From an uncultured Aliiroseovarius sp. (GTDB lineage Bacteria > Pseudomonadota > Alphaproteobacteria > Rhodobacterales > Rhodobacteraceae): DNA of 64,000 nt. The position numbers and the translations under genes were made by a program. The notes under the pieces are model-generated. The model did not search any database. It was given only the letters and a program-made list of their open reading frames with translations, and was not told the DNA's origin. The stretch is from positions 186,001-250,000 of the forward strand of contig NZ_CANLNB010000002.1 in assembly GCF_947492455.1 (NCBI RefSeq). Reading direction: 5' to 3'. The first letter of the stretch is position 1; each line of letters opens with the position of its first letter. Below are positions 27,047-36,631 of the stretch, one piece after another.

Positions 27047-28090
27047 ATGGTCGCCCACAGTATGCTGGATGCTTTACCAATCCCGGCGATTTTTATCGGC
27101 GAAGATAGTCGAGTTCGTCGCTCCAACGAACAGGCGCGGGCGTTGTTGAATATGCAAATCGACGGGCGCCACTATGTGACCGCGCTGCGCCAGCCATCGC
27201 TTCTGGAGCAGATTGAGAAAACCATGGCCGACGGCACGGATGGTCAGGTCAACTTCATCCACACGGAAGCTGGGCGCGAGGTCGTCTATGAGGTTCACCT
27301 CGGGCGGGTCGTCACCGAGGACCTGCAGGAAAATGGTGTGCTTTTATCCTTCATGGACGTCAAATCGCATGAAGAAGCTGGCCAGATGCGCTCAGATTTC
27401 GTGGCGAATGTCAGTCACGAGCTGCGCACGCCACTGACGGCCCTGACTGGATTTATCGAAACGCTGCGTGGCCCTGCACGAGACGATGCCGACGCGCGGG
27501 ACCGTTTTCTGGGCATCATGGAAGACGAAGGCAAGCGGATGAATCGCTTGGTTGCCGATCTTCTGTCGCTGAGCAGGGTCGAGGATATGGCGCGTATTCG
27601 CCCATCGGACAGCGTGGATCTCTGCGCGGTGCTGAACTCAATCCGCAACGCCTTGTCACAAACGGCCGAAGAGCGGGGTGTCACTGTATCGCTCGACTCG
27701 CAGCTTGAACCGCCAGTTTTGGTTGCGGGCGATCTGGACCAACTGGCGCAGGTCTTCACCAACTTGATCGAGAACGCGATCAAATATGGGAGAAGAGATG
27801 GAAGCGTGATCGTCACGGTCTCGCGGATCCCAATGTTTCCTGCCTTTAAGGGGCCAGCAATTCGCGTGTCCGTGCAAGATGATGGGCCGGGCATTCCGGG
27901 GCACCACTTGTCGCGTTTAACCGAGCGGTTTTATCGCGTCGACAATCATCGCTCGCGCGAGCTGGGTGGGACCGGGCTTGGGTTGGCGATTGTGAAGCAC
28001 ATCATCAATCGTCATCGAGGACGGTTGCGGATCGAAAGCGATGTGGGGCAGGGCAGCACGTTCTCGGTCCTGTTGCGTGACGATCTTTGA
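27047..28090 (+). CDS. phoR: Phosphate-regulon sensor histidine kinase PhoR
   Basis: A 347-residue kinase. An N-terminal PAS-like domain (about 1-105) precedes HisKA with phosphorylated H124 (NVSHELRTPLTALTGF), then HATPase with the N-box NLIENAIKYG and G-boxes DDGPGIP and GGTGLGLAIVKH. No membrane-spanning segment is evident, unlike E. coli PhoR, so it is probably cytosolic or membrane-associated through partners. It precedes the pst genes. It phosphorylates PhoB. The upstream in-frame ATG at 26996 is blocked by a stop. Confidence 0.93.
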   Translation: MVAHSMLDALPIPAIFIGEDSRVRRSNEQARALLNMQIDGRHYVTALRQPSLLEQIEKTMADGTDGQVNFIHTEAGREVVYEVHLGRVVTEDLQENGVLLSFMDVKSHEEAGQMRSDFVANVSHELRTPLTALTGFIETLRGPARDDADARDRFLGIMEDEGKRMNRLVADLLSLSRVEDMARIRPSDSVDLCAVLNSIRNALSQTAEERGVTVSLDSQLEPPVLVAGDLDQLAQVFTNLIENAIKYGRRDGSVIVTVSRIPMFPAFKGPAIRVSVQDDGPGIPGHHLSRLTERFYRVDNHRSRELGGTGLGLAIVKHIINRHRGRLRIESDVGQGSTFSVLLRDDL

Positions 28091-28156
28091 CTTTGTGACA
28101 CCTGCTTCAGCAGCGAAATTTTTATTATTTTCAGTTTTTCCGGCGAAATTTGCCCA

Positions 28157-28185
28157 TTGTCACACGGCTGTTACAAAACATTCAC
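28157..28185 (+). promoter_or_regulatory. PHO box (PhoB-binding repeats) of the pst operon
   Basis: Three 7-base repeats with 4-base spacers: TTGTCAC (28157-28163), CTGTTAC (28168-28174), CATTCAC (28179-28185), an 11-bp period as for PhoB arrays. It lies 77 bp before the pstS ATG. Phosphate starvation control by the local phoR/phoB pair is expected. Confidence 0.8.
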
Positions 28186-28261
28186 AAAAGCTTTGATCAG
28201 CGGCGTTAGGACGGCGCCAAGACGTCCAAGGGGCGTCACAATGATTAAACAGGAGTTATCC

Positions 28262-29314
28262 ATGTCCTTCGTGAAACTGACCGCCTCGAGCCTGGCGATT
28301 GCTGCCGTTTCCGCAACCGCTGCCACCGCCCGTGATCAGGTGCAGGTTGCTGGTTCCTCGACCGTACTGCCCTATGCGTCGATCGTCGCTGAAGCTTTCG
28401 GCGAAAACTTCGACTTCCCGACCCCCGTTGTAGAATCGGGCGGCTCGTCGGCTGGTCTGAAGCGCTTCTGTGAAGGTGTTGGCGAAAACACCATCGACAT
28501 TGCCAACGCATCGCGCGCGATCAAGGACAAAGAAATCAAAGCCTGTGCCGAAGCTGGCGTGACCGACATTGTCGAAGTCCGCATCGGCTATGATGGCATC
28601 GTATTTGCCTCGCAGATCGACGGCCCGGACTTCTCGGCGTTCGAACCGGCAGACATCTACAACGCTCTGGGCGCTCAGGTGATGGTTGACGGCAAGCTGG
28701 TCGACAACACGCACAACCAGTGGGCTGACTTCAACGCCGCCCTGCCGGCCGTTGACATCGCGGCCTTTATTCCCGGCACCAAGCACGGCACCCGCGAAGT
28801 GTTCGAAGTGAAGGTGATGGAAGCTGGCTGTAAAGCCACCGGCGCTTACGACGCATTCCTGGCGATTGCCGAAGGCGACGACGACAAGGCCAAGGGCAAA
28901 GCCGCTGCCAAGATGTGCTACAAAGTGCGCACCGACGGCAAATCGGTTGATATCGACGGCGACTATACCGAAACGCTGGCCTCGATCGACGCAAACAAAG
29001 ACGGCATCGGCATCTTCGGTCTGGCTTTTTATGAAAACAACACCGACACGCTGAACGTTGCGACCATGTCGGGCGTCGTACCCTCGACCGAGACCATCGC
29101 AACCGGCGAATACCCCGTCTCGCGTCCGCTGTACTTCTACATCAAGAAAGCCCACATCGGCGTGATCCCCGGCCTGAAGGAATTTGCTGAATTCTTCGTG
29201 GCTGATGAAATTGCCGGCCCCGATGGTCCGCTGGCTGAATACGGTCTGGTTGCAGATCCTGAACTGGCGGCCACGCAGGCTGCGGTTGCGGATGAAGCTG
29301 TCCTGACCAACTAA
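28262..29314 (+). CDS. pstS: Phosphate ABC transporter substrate-binding protein PstS
   Basis: A 350-residue periplasmic phosphate-binding protein. A signal peptide (MSFVKLTASSLAIAAVSATAATA) leads into VAGSSTVLPYA and VESGGSSAG, which form the phosphate site in this family. The start at 28262 has AGGAG; the frame open from 28157 is upstream promoter DNA. A stem-loop follows the stop, before pstC. Confidence 0.96.
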   Translation: MSFVKLTASSLAIAAVSATAATARDQVQVAGSSTVLPYASIVAEAFGENFDFPTPVVESGGSSAGLKRFCEGVGENTIDIANASRAIKDKEIKACAEAGVTDIVEVRIGYDGIVFASQIDGPDFSAFEPADIYNALGAQVMVDGKLVDNTHNQWADFNAALPAVDIAAFIPGTKHGTREVFEVKVMEAGCKATGAYDAFLAIAEGDDDKAKGKAAAKMCYKVRTDGKSVDIDGDYTETLASIDANKDGIGIFGLAFYENNTDTLNVATMSGVVPSTETIATGEYPVSRPLYFYIKKAHIGVIPGLKEFAEFFVADEIAGPDGPLAEYGLVADPELAATQAAVADEAVLTN

Positions 29315-29322
29315 ACGACTTC

Positions 29323-29353
29323 GGTGGCGCAGCGCACAACGCCTTGCGCCACC
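29323..29353. promoter_or_regulatory. Intercistronic hairpin between pstS and pstC
   Basis: GGTGGCGCA/TGCGCCACC, a perfect 9-bp stem with a 13-nt loop. No T-run follows, so it may stabilise pstS mRNA or cut read-through, making the binding protein more abundant than the permeases. Confidence 0.6.
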
Positions 29354-29408
29354 ACACCCTTTCCGCAGGTCGGGGCAAAGATCTGCATCTCTGCTGCATG
29401 AGCGTTCA

Positions 29409-30875
29409 ATGTCTGCATTCTGGCTACTTATGATCATCCTGGCGCTGGCCGCCGTGGGGTTCATACTGGGACGAAGCCGCGCCATTTCCTCGGTTCAAGG
29501 GGATCGGCGACAGCTTCACTCTCTTCCAAATTACTATGGTTTCAACGTTGCGATGCTGGCCTTTGTGCCGGCCGTTCTGGTCTTGGGGGCGTGGGTGATC
29601 ATCCAGCCCATGATGATCAGTTCGCAGGTCTCGACCCACATCCCCGCAGCGCTTTATGAAGACGCCGGTCAGCTGAACCTGATCATGAGCGACGTGAAGC
29701 GCGTGGCCGAGGGGCTGGACGTCGCCATCGCACAAGGCGTGATGACCGCCGACGAGGTGAGCCAGCTAGACACCGAGACGACAGATGTCCGCGCAGTGCT
29801 GGGCAATGTTGGTGTGGCCCTTGGCAGCGATGTGGACCCCTCGGTCCTGAAAGCCGCGCAAGAGATGCGCGCGAAGACCACCAGCGGCAACCTGTTCATG
29901 ACCATCGTGGTGTTGATTGCGGCTGCAGCTGGCTTTGTCATGGCTTTCATGCAGACGCACGGAGACTTTCGCGCCCGCAACGCGGTCGAAGGCGGGGTGA
30001 AAGCGCTTTTGATCGCCGCCGCGTCCATCGCGATCCTGACCACCATCGGGATCGTTCTGTCGCTGATCTTCAACACCATCAGCTTCTTCGGGATGTTCCC
30101 CGCAAGCGACTTCTTGTTTGGCCTGACGTGGTCGCCGGAAGGTCGTGGCGGGTCCGAGCATCTGGGCATTTTGCCGCTGCTGTGGGGCACGATCTATATC
30201 TCGATCGTCGCACTGCTGGTGGCGGTTCCCATCGGCTTGTTTGCCGCCGTCTACCTGTCGGAATATGCCAGCCGCACAACCCGCGCCTTCGCTAAGCCGC
30301 TGCTCGAGGTTCTGGCCGGGATCCCGACCATTGTTTACGGTCTGTTTGCCTTGACCGTGGTCGGCCCGCTTCTGGTGAACTTCTTCGGCGCAGATGGTCT
30401 TGGCTGGATGCAGGGTGCGCGTTCGGTCATGACGGCTGGATTGGTCATGGGCATCATGCTGATCCCCTTCGTGTCCTCTCTGTCCGATGACATTATCAAC
30501 GCGGTGCCGCAGGCGATGCGCGATGGCTCTTACGGGCTGGGCGCGACGCAATCGGAAACCGTGAAACAGGTGGTTCTGCCTGCAGCGTTGCCGGGTATCG
30601 TGGGCGCCATTCTACTGGCGGCTTCGCGTGCCATCGGTGAAACCATGATCGTGGTGATGGGGGCAGGGGCCGCGGCCCGTCTGGACCTGAACCCGTTCGA
30701 GGCCATGACCACCGTGACCGCCAAGATCGTCAGCCAGTTGACCGGCGACAGCGACTTTGCCAGCCCCGAAGCCCTTGTGGCCTTCGCCCTTGGCATGACC
30801 CTGTTCCTTCTGACCTTGGGTCTGAACGTCCTTGCGCTCTACATCGTGCGCAAATATCGGGAGCAATACGAATGA
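29409..30875 (+). CDS. pstC: Phosphate ABC transporter permease PstC
   Basis: A 488-residue permease, longer than the usual 300-320 residues because of an N-terminal extension (about 1-200) with membrane segments and a soluble loop. The BPD permease core begins near residue 240 and shows the EAA-like loop ISIPQAMRDGSYGLGATQSET in its typical form (VPQAMRDGSYGLGATQ). It overlaps pstA by 4 bp. Confidence 0.94.
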   Translation: MSAFWLLMIILALAAVGFILGRSRAISSVQGDRRQLHSLPNYYGFNVAMLAFVPAVLVLGAWVIIQPMMISSQVSTHIPAALYEDAGQLNLIMSDVKRVAEGLDVAIAQGVMTADEVSQLDTETTDVRAVLGNVGVALGSDVDPSVLKAAQEMRAKTTSGNLFMTIVVLIAAAAGFVMAFMQTHGDFRARNAVEGGVKALLIAAASIAILTTIGIVLSLIFNTISFFGMFPASDFLFGLTWSPEGRGGSEHLGILPLLWGTIYISIVALLVAVPIGLFAAVYLSEYASRTTRAFAKPLLEVLAGIPTIVYGLFALTVVGPLLVNFFGADGLGWMQGARSVMTAGLVMGIMLIPFVSSLSDDIINAVPQAMRDGSYGLGATQSETVKQVVLPAALPGIVGAILLAASRAIGETMIVVMGAGAAARLDLNPFEAMTTVTAKIVSQLTGDSDFASPEALVAFALGMTLFLLTLGLNVLALYIVRKYREQYE

Positions 30876-32236
30876 GCGACGCAAGCCTTCAAAACGGCCC
30901 CGAGATGGGCGCGCCGACAACCAAAAGCTCGATCCTTCAGCTCGATCAGCGCACCAAGAAACGTAACGCAGCCGAAGCACGCTTCCGCGCCTATGGCATC
31001 GCTGCCATCGCCGTGGGTCTGGTGTTCCTCGTTGTCCTGATCAGCTCGATCATCTTCAAAGGTGTGGGCGCGTTTCAGCAAAGCTTCATCACGCTGGATG
31101 TTGAACTGCTGGAAAGCAAGCTGGACAAGTCCGGCGAGCGTGACATCGAGAAGATCAAGAAGGTCACGACCTTTGGGTATAGCCCGCTGATCGAAAACGC
31201 GCTGAAAGCCGCGATGGAAGAGGCGGGCATCGAGAACCCATTCGCCAAGGGCAAGGACCTGCGCAAGATGCTGTCCTCGGGTGCTGCGGCCGACCTGCGC
31301 CGCTTTGTGATCGCCAACCCGGATCGGATCGGCGACACCGTACAGTTCCGCCTGCTGGCTTCGTCCCGTGTAGACGGCTATCTGAAAGGTCGCGTGACCC
31401 GTGAAAGTCTGGCCCGTGACAAGAACCTCACCCCGGTGCATCTGGATGTGGTGGATCAGCTGAAAGACGCAGGCGTTGTGGCGAAAAGCTTCAACCTTGG
31501 TTTCATCACGGGTGCAGACGCGTCGGAAAGCCGCCCCGAGCAAGCTGGGATTGGTGTCTCGATGCTGGGCAGTTTGTATATGATGCTGGTGGTGCTTGCC
31601 TGTGCGCTTCCCATCGGGGTCGCCGCCTCGATTTATCTGGAAGAGTTCGCGCCGCAGAACTGGATCACTGACTTGATCGAGGTGAACATCTCGAATCTTG
31701 CTGCCGTGCCGTCCATCGTGTTCGGTATTCTGGGTCTGGCCGTGTTCATTCAGTTCGCGCATCTGCCGCAATCGGCCCCGCTGGTCGGTGGTCTGGTGCT
31801 GACCCTGATGACGCTGCCGACGATCATTATCTCGACCCGCGCTTCGCTGAAATCGGTGCCACCCTCGATCCGCGAAGCGGCTTTGGGTGTTGGCGCCTCA
31901 AAGATGCAGACCGTGTTCCACCATGTGCTGCCGCTGGCCATGCCGGGCATCTTGACTGGCACGATCATCGGTCTGGCACAGGCACTGGGTGAAACCGCAC
32001 CGCTGCTTCTGATCGGGATGGTGGGCTATATCGCCTCGAACTATCCCGGCGGGATCATCGAAGGCTTCATGTCGCCAAACTCGGCCATGCCGGCCCAGAT
32101 CTATGAATGGGCAAAACGCGCCGACCCTGCTTACTATGAGCGTGCCTGGGGCGGCATCATCATCCTTCTGGTCTTCCTGATGACCATGAACATCATTGCG
32201 ATCATTCTGCGCCGCCGTTTCGAGCGCCGCTGGTAA
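30872..32236 (+). CDS. pstA: Phosphate ABC transporter permease PstA with DUF3333-type N-terminus
   Basis: A 454-residue permease with an extended N-terminal region (about 1-220, one membrane segment and a periplasmic charged domain), as described for alphaproteobacterial PstA. The core has [19 protein letters not shown], the EAA loop contacting PstB, and [10 protein letters not shown] near the end. Confidence 0.94.
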   Translation: MSDASLQNGPEMGAPTTKSSILQLDQRTKKRNAAEARFRAYGIAAIAVGLVFLVVLISSIIFKGVGAFQQSFITLDVELLESKLDKSGERDIEKIKKVTTFGYSPLIENALKAAMEEAGIENPFAKGKDLRKMLSSGAAADLRRFVIANPDRIGDTVQFRLLASSRVDGYLKGRVTRESLARDKNLTPVHLDVVDQLKDAGVVAKSFNLGFITGADASESRPEQAGIGVSMLGSLYMMLVVLACALPIGVAASIYLEEFAPQNWITDLIEVNISNLAAVPSIVFGILGLAVFIQFAHLPQSAPLVGGLVLTLMTLPTIIISTRASLKSVPPSIREAALGVGASKMQTVFHHVLPLAMPGILTGTIIGLAQALGETAPLLLIGMVGYIASNYPGGIIEGFMSPNSAMPAQIYEWAKRADPAYYERAWGGIIILLVFLMTMNIIAIILRRRFERRW

Positions 32237-32250
32237 GAAGGGCTGCAGAC

Positions 32251-33048
32251 ATGAATGATATGACGAAAATCGAAAGGGCTCTTGAGATGAAAGATATGAA
32301 AATCTCGGCCAAGAATGTGCAGGTCTATTACGGCGATACGCACGCGATCAAAGACGTCTCGGTCGAGATCGAGGACAAGACGGTTACCGCCTTCATCGGC
32401 CCGTCGGGTTGTGGCAAGTCGACTTTCCTGCGGTGCCTGAACCGGATGAATGACACGATTGATATCTGCCGGGTCGAAGGTGACATCCTGCTGGATGGTG
32501 AAGACATCTATGACAAGCGCGTTGACCCGGTGCAGTTGCGCGCCAAGGTGGGGATGGTGTTCCAGAAACCCAACCCGTTCCCCAAGTCCATCTATGACAA
32601 CATCGCCTATGGCCCGCGTATCCACGGTCTGGCCCGTAACAAGGCCGAGCTGGACGAGATCGTCGAGAAATCCCTGCGCCGTGGCGCCATCTGGGACGAG
32701 GTAAAAGACCGCCTGCACGCCCCGGGCACCGGTCTGTCGGGTGGTCAGCAACAGCGTCTGTGCATCGCCCGCGCTGTGGCGACTGAACCCGAGGTTCTTC
32801 TGATGGACGAACCGTGTTCCGCGCTGGACCCTATCGCGACCGCACAGGTCGAGGAACTGATTGATGAGCTGCGCCAAAGCTACTCGGTGGTGATCGTGAC
32901 CCACTCGATGCAGCAGGCCGCACGCGTCAGCCAGAAGACCGCCTTCTTCCACCTTGGAAATCTGGTGGAATATGACGACACGACCAAGATCTTCACCAAC
33001 CCCGAAGATCCGCGCACCGAAAGCTATATCACCGGCCGTATCGGCTAA
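32251..33048 (+). CDS. pstB: Phosphate ABC transporter ATPase PstB
   Basis: A 265-residue ATPase with Walker [10 protein letters not shown], signature LSGGQQQR and Walker [14 protein letters not shown]. The end ([26 protein letters not shown]) is specific to PstB. ATG start with AAGAAGGG upstream; a shorter start a few codons in is possible. Confidence 0.97.
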   Translation: MNDMTKIERALEMKDMKISAKNVQVYYGDTHAIKDVSVEIEDKTVTAFIGPSGCGKSTFLRCLNRMNDTIDICRVEGDILLDGEDIYDKRVDPVQLRAKVGMVFQKPNPFPKSIYDNIAYGPRIHGLARNKAELDEIVEKSLRRGAIWDEVKDRLHAPGTGLSGGQQQRLCIARAVATEPEVLLMDEPCSALDPIATAQVEELIDELRQSYSVVIVTHSMQQAARVSQKTAFFHLGNLVEYDDTTKIFTNPEDPRTESYITGRIG

Positions 33049-33077
33049 GGTTGGCCCCTCGGGGCAGGAGAAAAGAC

Positions 33078-33809
33078 ATGATTGATCAACATATTGCATC
33101 CGCTTTCGACCGCGATCTGGAAGAAATTCAGGCCCACCTGATGAAGATGGGCGGGATGGTCGAAACGGCGATCCGCGATGGCGCGAAATCGCTGAAGGGT
33201 CGCGATGAAGAACTTGCCGAGGTCGTACGCAAGAACGACAAGAAAATCGATGCACTGGACATGCAAATTCAGGAAGAATGCGCCCGCGTACTTGCGCTGC
33301 GCCAGCCGATTGCCTCGGACCTGCGGACCGTTCTGACCGTGATGAAAGTGGCCGCGAACCTGGAACGCATTGGCGACTATGCCAAGAACATGGCCAAACG
33401 GACCACGGTTCTGGTGCATATGCAGCCCATCGACGGGGCCTCGGGCGCGATCAAGCGGATGGCCAGCGAAGTGCGCCAGATGCTGACCGACGCGCTGGAT
33501 GCCTATATCCGCCGCGACGAGGAACTGGCCCAAGATGTGCGTCACCGCGATCTGGAAGTGGACCAGATGTATAACGCGTTGTTCCGCGAATTCCTGACCT
33601 TCATGATGGAAGACCCGCGCAACATCTCGTCCTGCATGCACCTGCATTTCATTGCCAAGAACATCGAACGTATGGGCGATCACGTGACCTCTATTGCGGA
33701 TCAGGTGATCTATTTGGTTAGCGGCGAGCTGCCGGAAGATGCACGCCCGAAAGGCAACTCGGCCAATTACGAGATGCCGGAGGACGGTGACGACGAGGCC
33801 GAGGCATGA
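33078..33809 (+). CDS. phoU: Phosphate signalling protein PhoU
   Basis: A 243-residue all-helical protein with two PhoU repeats (LALRQPIASDLRTVLTVMKVA; FLTFMMEDPRNISSCMHLHFIAKNIERMGDH). It represses PhoR signalling when phosphate is plentiful. The start at 33078 has GGCAGGAG upstream. The stop overlaps phoB (ATGA). Confidence 0.96.
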   Translation: MIDQHIASAFDRDLEEIQAHLMKMGGMVETAIRDGAKSLKGRDEELAEVVRKNDKKIDALDMQIQEECARVLALRQPIASDLRTVLTVMKVAANLERIGDYAKNMAKRTTVLVHMQPIDGASGAIKRMASEVRQMLTDALDAYIRRDEELAQDVRHRDLEVDQMYNALFREFLTFMMEDPRNISSCMHLHFIAKNIERMGDHVTSIADQVIYLVSGELPEDARPKGNSANYEMPEDGDDEAEA

Positions 33810-34495
33810 GCACTGATAAACCCTGCGTTCTGCTTGTGGAAGACGAACCGGCGCAGCGCGAAATCTTGCGCTACAACCTGACGTCCGAAGGTTATGACGT
33901 CACGCTGGCTGAAAACGGCGATGACGCGCTGATCCTGGTGGACGAGGTCATGCCGGACCTGATTTTGCTGGATTGGATGCTGCCAGGTGTCTCGGGGATC
34001 GAGATTTGCCGTCAGATCAAAACTCGTAAAGAAACCCGGACTATTCCAGTGATCATGCTGTCCGCACGATCTGAAGAGGTGGATCGGGTTCGAGGTCTGG
34101 AAACCGGAGCGGATGACTATGTGGTTAAACCCTATTCCGTAGGGGAGCTGATGGCCCGTATCCGCACACAGCTGCGTCGAACCCGTCCGGTGTCAGTCGG
34201 GCAGAAGCTTGAATACACCGACATTGTTCTGGACGGCGAAAGCCACCGCGTGACGCGGGCAGGGGAGCCGGTAAAGCTGGGTCCGACTGAATTCCGCCTG
34301 CTGACCACATTGATGGAAAAACCCGGACGTGTCTGGAGCCGCGAGCAGCTTCTGGATCGCGTCTGGGGCCGCGATGTCTATGTGGACACACGCACCGTGG
34401 ATGTCCATGTGGGGCGCCTGCGCAAGGCCTTGTGCCGCAACGGGGGCGACGATCCTTTGCGCACGGTTCGAGGTACCGGTTACTCACTGGGCTGA
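33806..34495 (+). CDS. phoB: Phosphate-regulon response regulator PhoB
   Basis: A 229-residue OmpR/PhoB-type regulator. The receiver has acidic EDE near residue 12, phospho-acceptor D56 (LDWMLPGVSG) and Lys in VVKPY. A winged-helix domain follows (about 130-229) with VWGRDVYVDTRTVDVHVGRLRKAL. It closes the operon and is expected to bind the box before pstS. Confidence 0.97.
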   Translation: MSTDKPCVLLVEDEPAQREILRYNLTSEGYDVTLAENGDDALILVDEVMPDLILLDWMLPGVSGIEICRQIKTRKETRTIPVIMLSARSEEVDRVRGLETGADDYVVKPYSVGELMARIRTQLRRTRPVSVGQKLEYTDIVLDGESHRVTRAGEPVKLGPTEFRLLTTLMEKPGRVWSREQLLDRVWGRDVYVDTRTVDVHVGRLRKALCRNGGDDPLRTVRGTGYSLG

Positions 34496-34845
34496 GCATC
34501 TAGTTCGGCCCCATAAGTTTCACATCGTCTCTTCAGTGCTGCTCTGAAAACGCTTCAGCGCAACGATTTTCTGTGTGCGTTTATGACGGAAGAATAGAGT
34601 TTGAAAACAATATTCTAGCCCGGCAGCAGGCGTTTGCACGCACCCGGTTCATTCGCGCGATAGATGTGCAACGCACACTACGCGTAGAAATTCGCTCAAA
34701 GTTTAGCTATCCTTTTAGATGGGGATTTAAATGGGTATGCGATGCTAGGGGATGTCGAAGAGCGTTCGCGTTTTGAATTACAGTATCTGAAACACGCCAG
34801 ATTTGGGCGCAGAACGCTCCGCGCAGTGGCCGGGACGGTGCTGGG
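34496..34845. other. Gene-free interval after phoB
   Basis: About 350 bases with no supported gene; reading frames are short and broken. The part near 34700-34740 is A/T-rich and may contain the promoter of the orphan gene that follows. No clear terminator for phoB was found. Confidence 0.4.
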
Positions 34846-35469
34846 ATGACCGAGCACGCGTTCAAATCCTGGGCCTCGTACGAGCTTGCGCCACCTGAAG
34901 AGGTCTTCAATAGCGACGCTTGGCTTGTGAAGAAATGCATCGACATCGTTCAAAACGCGGACATTCGAAGCTGGGAAGACGCCAAGGCCTATGGGCGCCA
35001 CAGTTCTCATTTCTGCGCGACACTGGTCGTCAGGTCCGCGCTTGGGGTGTCAGCGGCCCTTAAGGGGCTGCAATCTCCGGACGCGCAGGACGTTACTACA
35101 CGAGCCCGCTATGCCGAAAGGCTTCGTGTTGCATCCACGGCCTTCGGGCAAGCTAAAGAGCGCATGTTGGCGTTTGCTGCCATGGCAGAAGCAAACCGTT
35201 CAGCATTGGGTGTTCCGGTAAAACAGGGATCTGAATCCACCGCCAAGCTTGAAAATGGACGCTGTGCAGCGAAGGAGCTTGCCAGAGCGCGGAAAGATCT
35301 GGCGGACAGTTTGGTCGAGCGCGTGCAGAAAGACGCCAATGCGATTTGGAAGCAAAACCCGACATTAAGCAAACGGGCCATGGCGGACTATTTGGCGCGC
35401 ATGGGGAAGGGGCAGGGGCTTTCTGCGGGGACCATTCGTCAGCGGATTAAGCAGCCGAATGACATGTAA
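34846..35469 (+). CDS. Orphan protein with possible C-terminal HTH
   Basis: A 207-residue, probably helical protein. The last 45 residues (IWKQNPTLSKRAMADYLARM, then GLSAGTIRQRIKQP) look like a helix-turn-helix as in small phage or plasmid proteins. The ribosome site is weak. It sits beside tRNA-Ser, a common integration spot, yet no integrase or repeat boundary is seen. Unknown; a DNA-binding remnant of a mobile element is one reading. Confidence 0.55.
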   Translation: MTEHAFKSWASYELAPPEEVFNSDAWLVKKCIDIVQNADIRSWEDAKAYGRHSSHFCATLVVRSALGVSAALKGLQSPDAQDVTTRARYAERLRVASTAFGQAKERMLAFAAMAEANRSALGVPVKQGSESTAKLENGRCAAKELARARKDLADSLVERVQKDANAIWKQNPTLSKRAMADYLARMGKGQGLSAGTIRQRIKQPNDM

Positions 35470-35504
35470 CTCACTCTGCCAAGTGCGTCTGTTCGGGTGG
35501 AGTG

Positions 35505-35550
35505 CCAGATGAAGCATCTGGATGGCCTATTACCCTTCCAAATAAGGGTA
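35505..35550. terminator. Two hairpins between orphan gene and tRNA-Ser
   Basis: CCAGATG/CATCTGG (35505-35521, 3-nt loop) and TACCCTT/AAGGGTA (35531-35550, 6-nt loop). They lie between convergent transcripts and probably end both; T-runs are weak. Confidence 0.55.
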
Positions 35551-35552
35551 AG

Positions 35553-35642
35553 TGGCGGAGAGACAGGGATTCGAACCCTGGGTGGGCTTGCACCCACAAC
35601 GGTTTTCGAGACCGCCCCGTTCGACCACTCCGGCACCTCTCC
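35553..35642 (-). tRNA. tRNA-Ser (anticodon CGA)
   Basis: Ninety bases including encoded CCA. The acceptor stem GGAGAGG pairs with TCTCTCC; anticodon loop CTCGAAA gives CGA; a long variable arm (GTGGGTGCAAGCCCAC) and GGTTCGAATCC T-arm are present, as for class II serine tRNAs. It reads UCG codons. Confidence 0.96.
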
Positions 35643-35809
35643 GCGGGGGTCTGTGGAGGGGGAGATAATTGGACCGCGCGGCATGTGCAACCACTTTTTT
35701 CACCTATTTTCAAAATGCTGGGGAAAACGTGATCGGCAACAACTTGGCAAGGGGAGTGCCCGGCGCTAGTCTTGGGGCGATAACACAGTTGGATAGCACA
35801 TATAACCTC

Positions 35810-36631
35810 ATGATAGTAAACAGAATTATAAGTTTTGCAGCGGCCATTCTAGTGACCGCTTCGGGCGCTTTCGCCAGCGACGAAGATCAGATCCGGGACT
35901 TTCTGGAGATCACGGGGTTCGATGTCGCGATTGAATCGATCCAGTTGGGCGCGATGGCGGGGCCGGGAATGACTGGGGAAGACCCTGAAGTCTTTGGTCG
36001 CCAATGGCAGGACTTGGCGCGCGAGGTGTTCGAGCCTGACGCGATGGTCGAAGACGCCATCGAAATGCTGGCCGCGGTATTGCCACAGGACGTGCTGGAT
36101 CACGGCATGGCGTTCTACGAAAGCCCGCTTGGGCAACGGTTGGTCGAGGTCGAAAACGAAAGCCATATGACGGATGACGCGGTGAAATACACCGAAGGCG
36201 CCGAGATCGTGGCGGACCTTTTGGAAGCTGGGGATCTGCGCGTACAGCTTTACAAGGCGATGGGGGATGCGATTGGCTCGACCGATGTTGCGATCCGCTC
36301 GTTGATCGAAATTCAGGTGCGCTATTTGATGGCCGCGATGGCGGCGGGCGCAAGTGATCTGGAGTTGGACGAGGATGATCTGCGCGGCATCCTGCAAAGC
36401 CAGTCGGACCAGATGCGCGAAGGGATCGAAGAGAATTCTCTGATCGCGAACGCCTATGCCTACCGCGCCATTGGCGAGGCGGACCTGATCGACTATCTGG
36501 CCGCGCTGCAAGACCCGCGCATGGGGCAGGTCTATGAAATCCTGAATGCGGTTCAGTTCGAAATCATGGCAAATCGCTATGAAACCATGGCCAGCCGTCT
36601 GGACGAACTGGCGCCCGAGACCGAGTTGTGA
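35810..36631 (+). CDS. DUF2059-type exported protein, first of a pair
   Basis: A 273-residue protein. A signal peptide (MIVNRIISFAAAILVTASGAFA) is followed by an all-helical, acidic domain. The segment AFYESPLGQRLVEVENESH matches the DUF2059 core (fYxSplGqk...). The ATG at 35810 has only a weak ribosome site. It overlaps the next gene by 4 bp (GTGA). Function unknown; presumably periplasmic. Confidence 0.75.
   Translation: MIVNRIISFAAAILVTASGAFASDEDQIRDFLEITGFDVAIESIQLGAMAGPGMTGEDPEVFGRQWQDLAREVFEPDAMVEDAIEMLAAVLPQDVLDHGMAFYESPLGQRLVEVENESHMTDDAVKYTEGAEIVADLLEAGDLRVQLYKAMGDAIGSTDVAIRSLIEIQVRYLMAAMAAGASDLELDEDDLRGILQSQSDQMREGIEENSLIANAYAYRAIGEADLIDYLAALQDPRMGQVYEILNAVQFEIMANRYETMASRLDELAPETEL

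Noticed and set aside
28256-29485. 409-residue frame antisense to pstS
   Set aside because: pstS on the other strand is certain; no ribosome site or homology-like pattern.
34846-35642. Genomic island at tRNA-Ser
   Set aside because: No integrase, no repeated tRNA end and only one unknown gene; kept as a weak suspicion only.
35439-35769. Peptides such as GETGIRTLGGLAPTTV across tRNA-Ser
   Set aside because: These are translations of tRNA-Ser DNA, a well-known source of false proteins.
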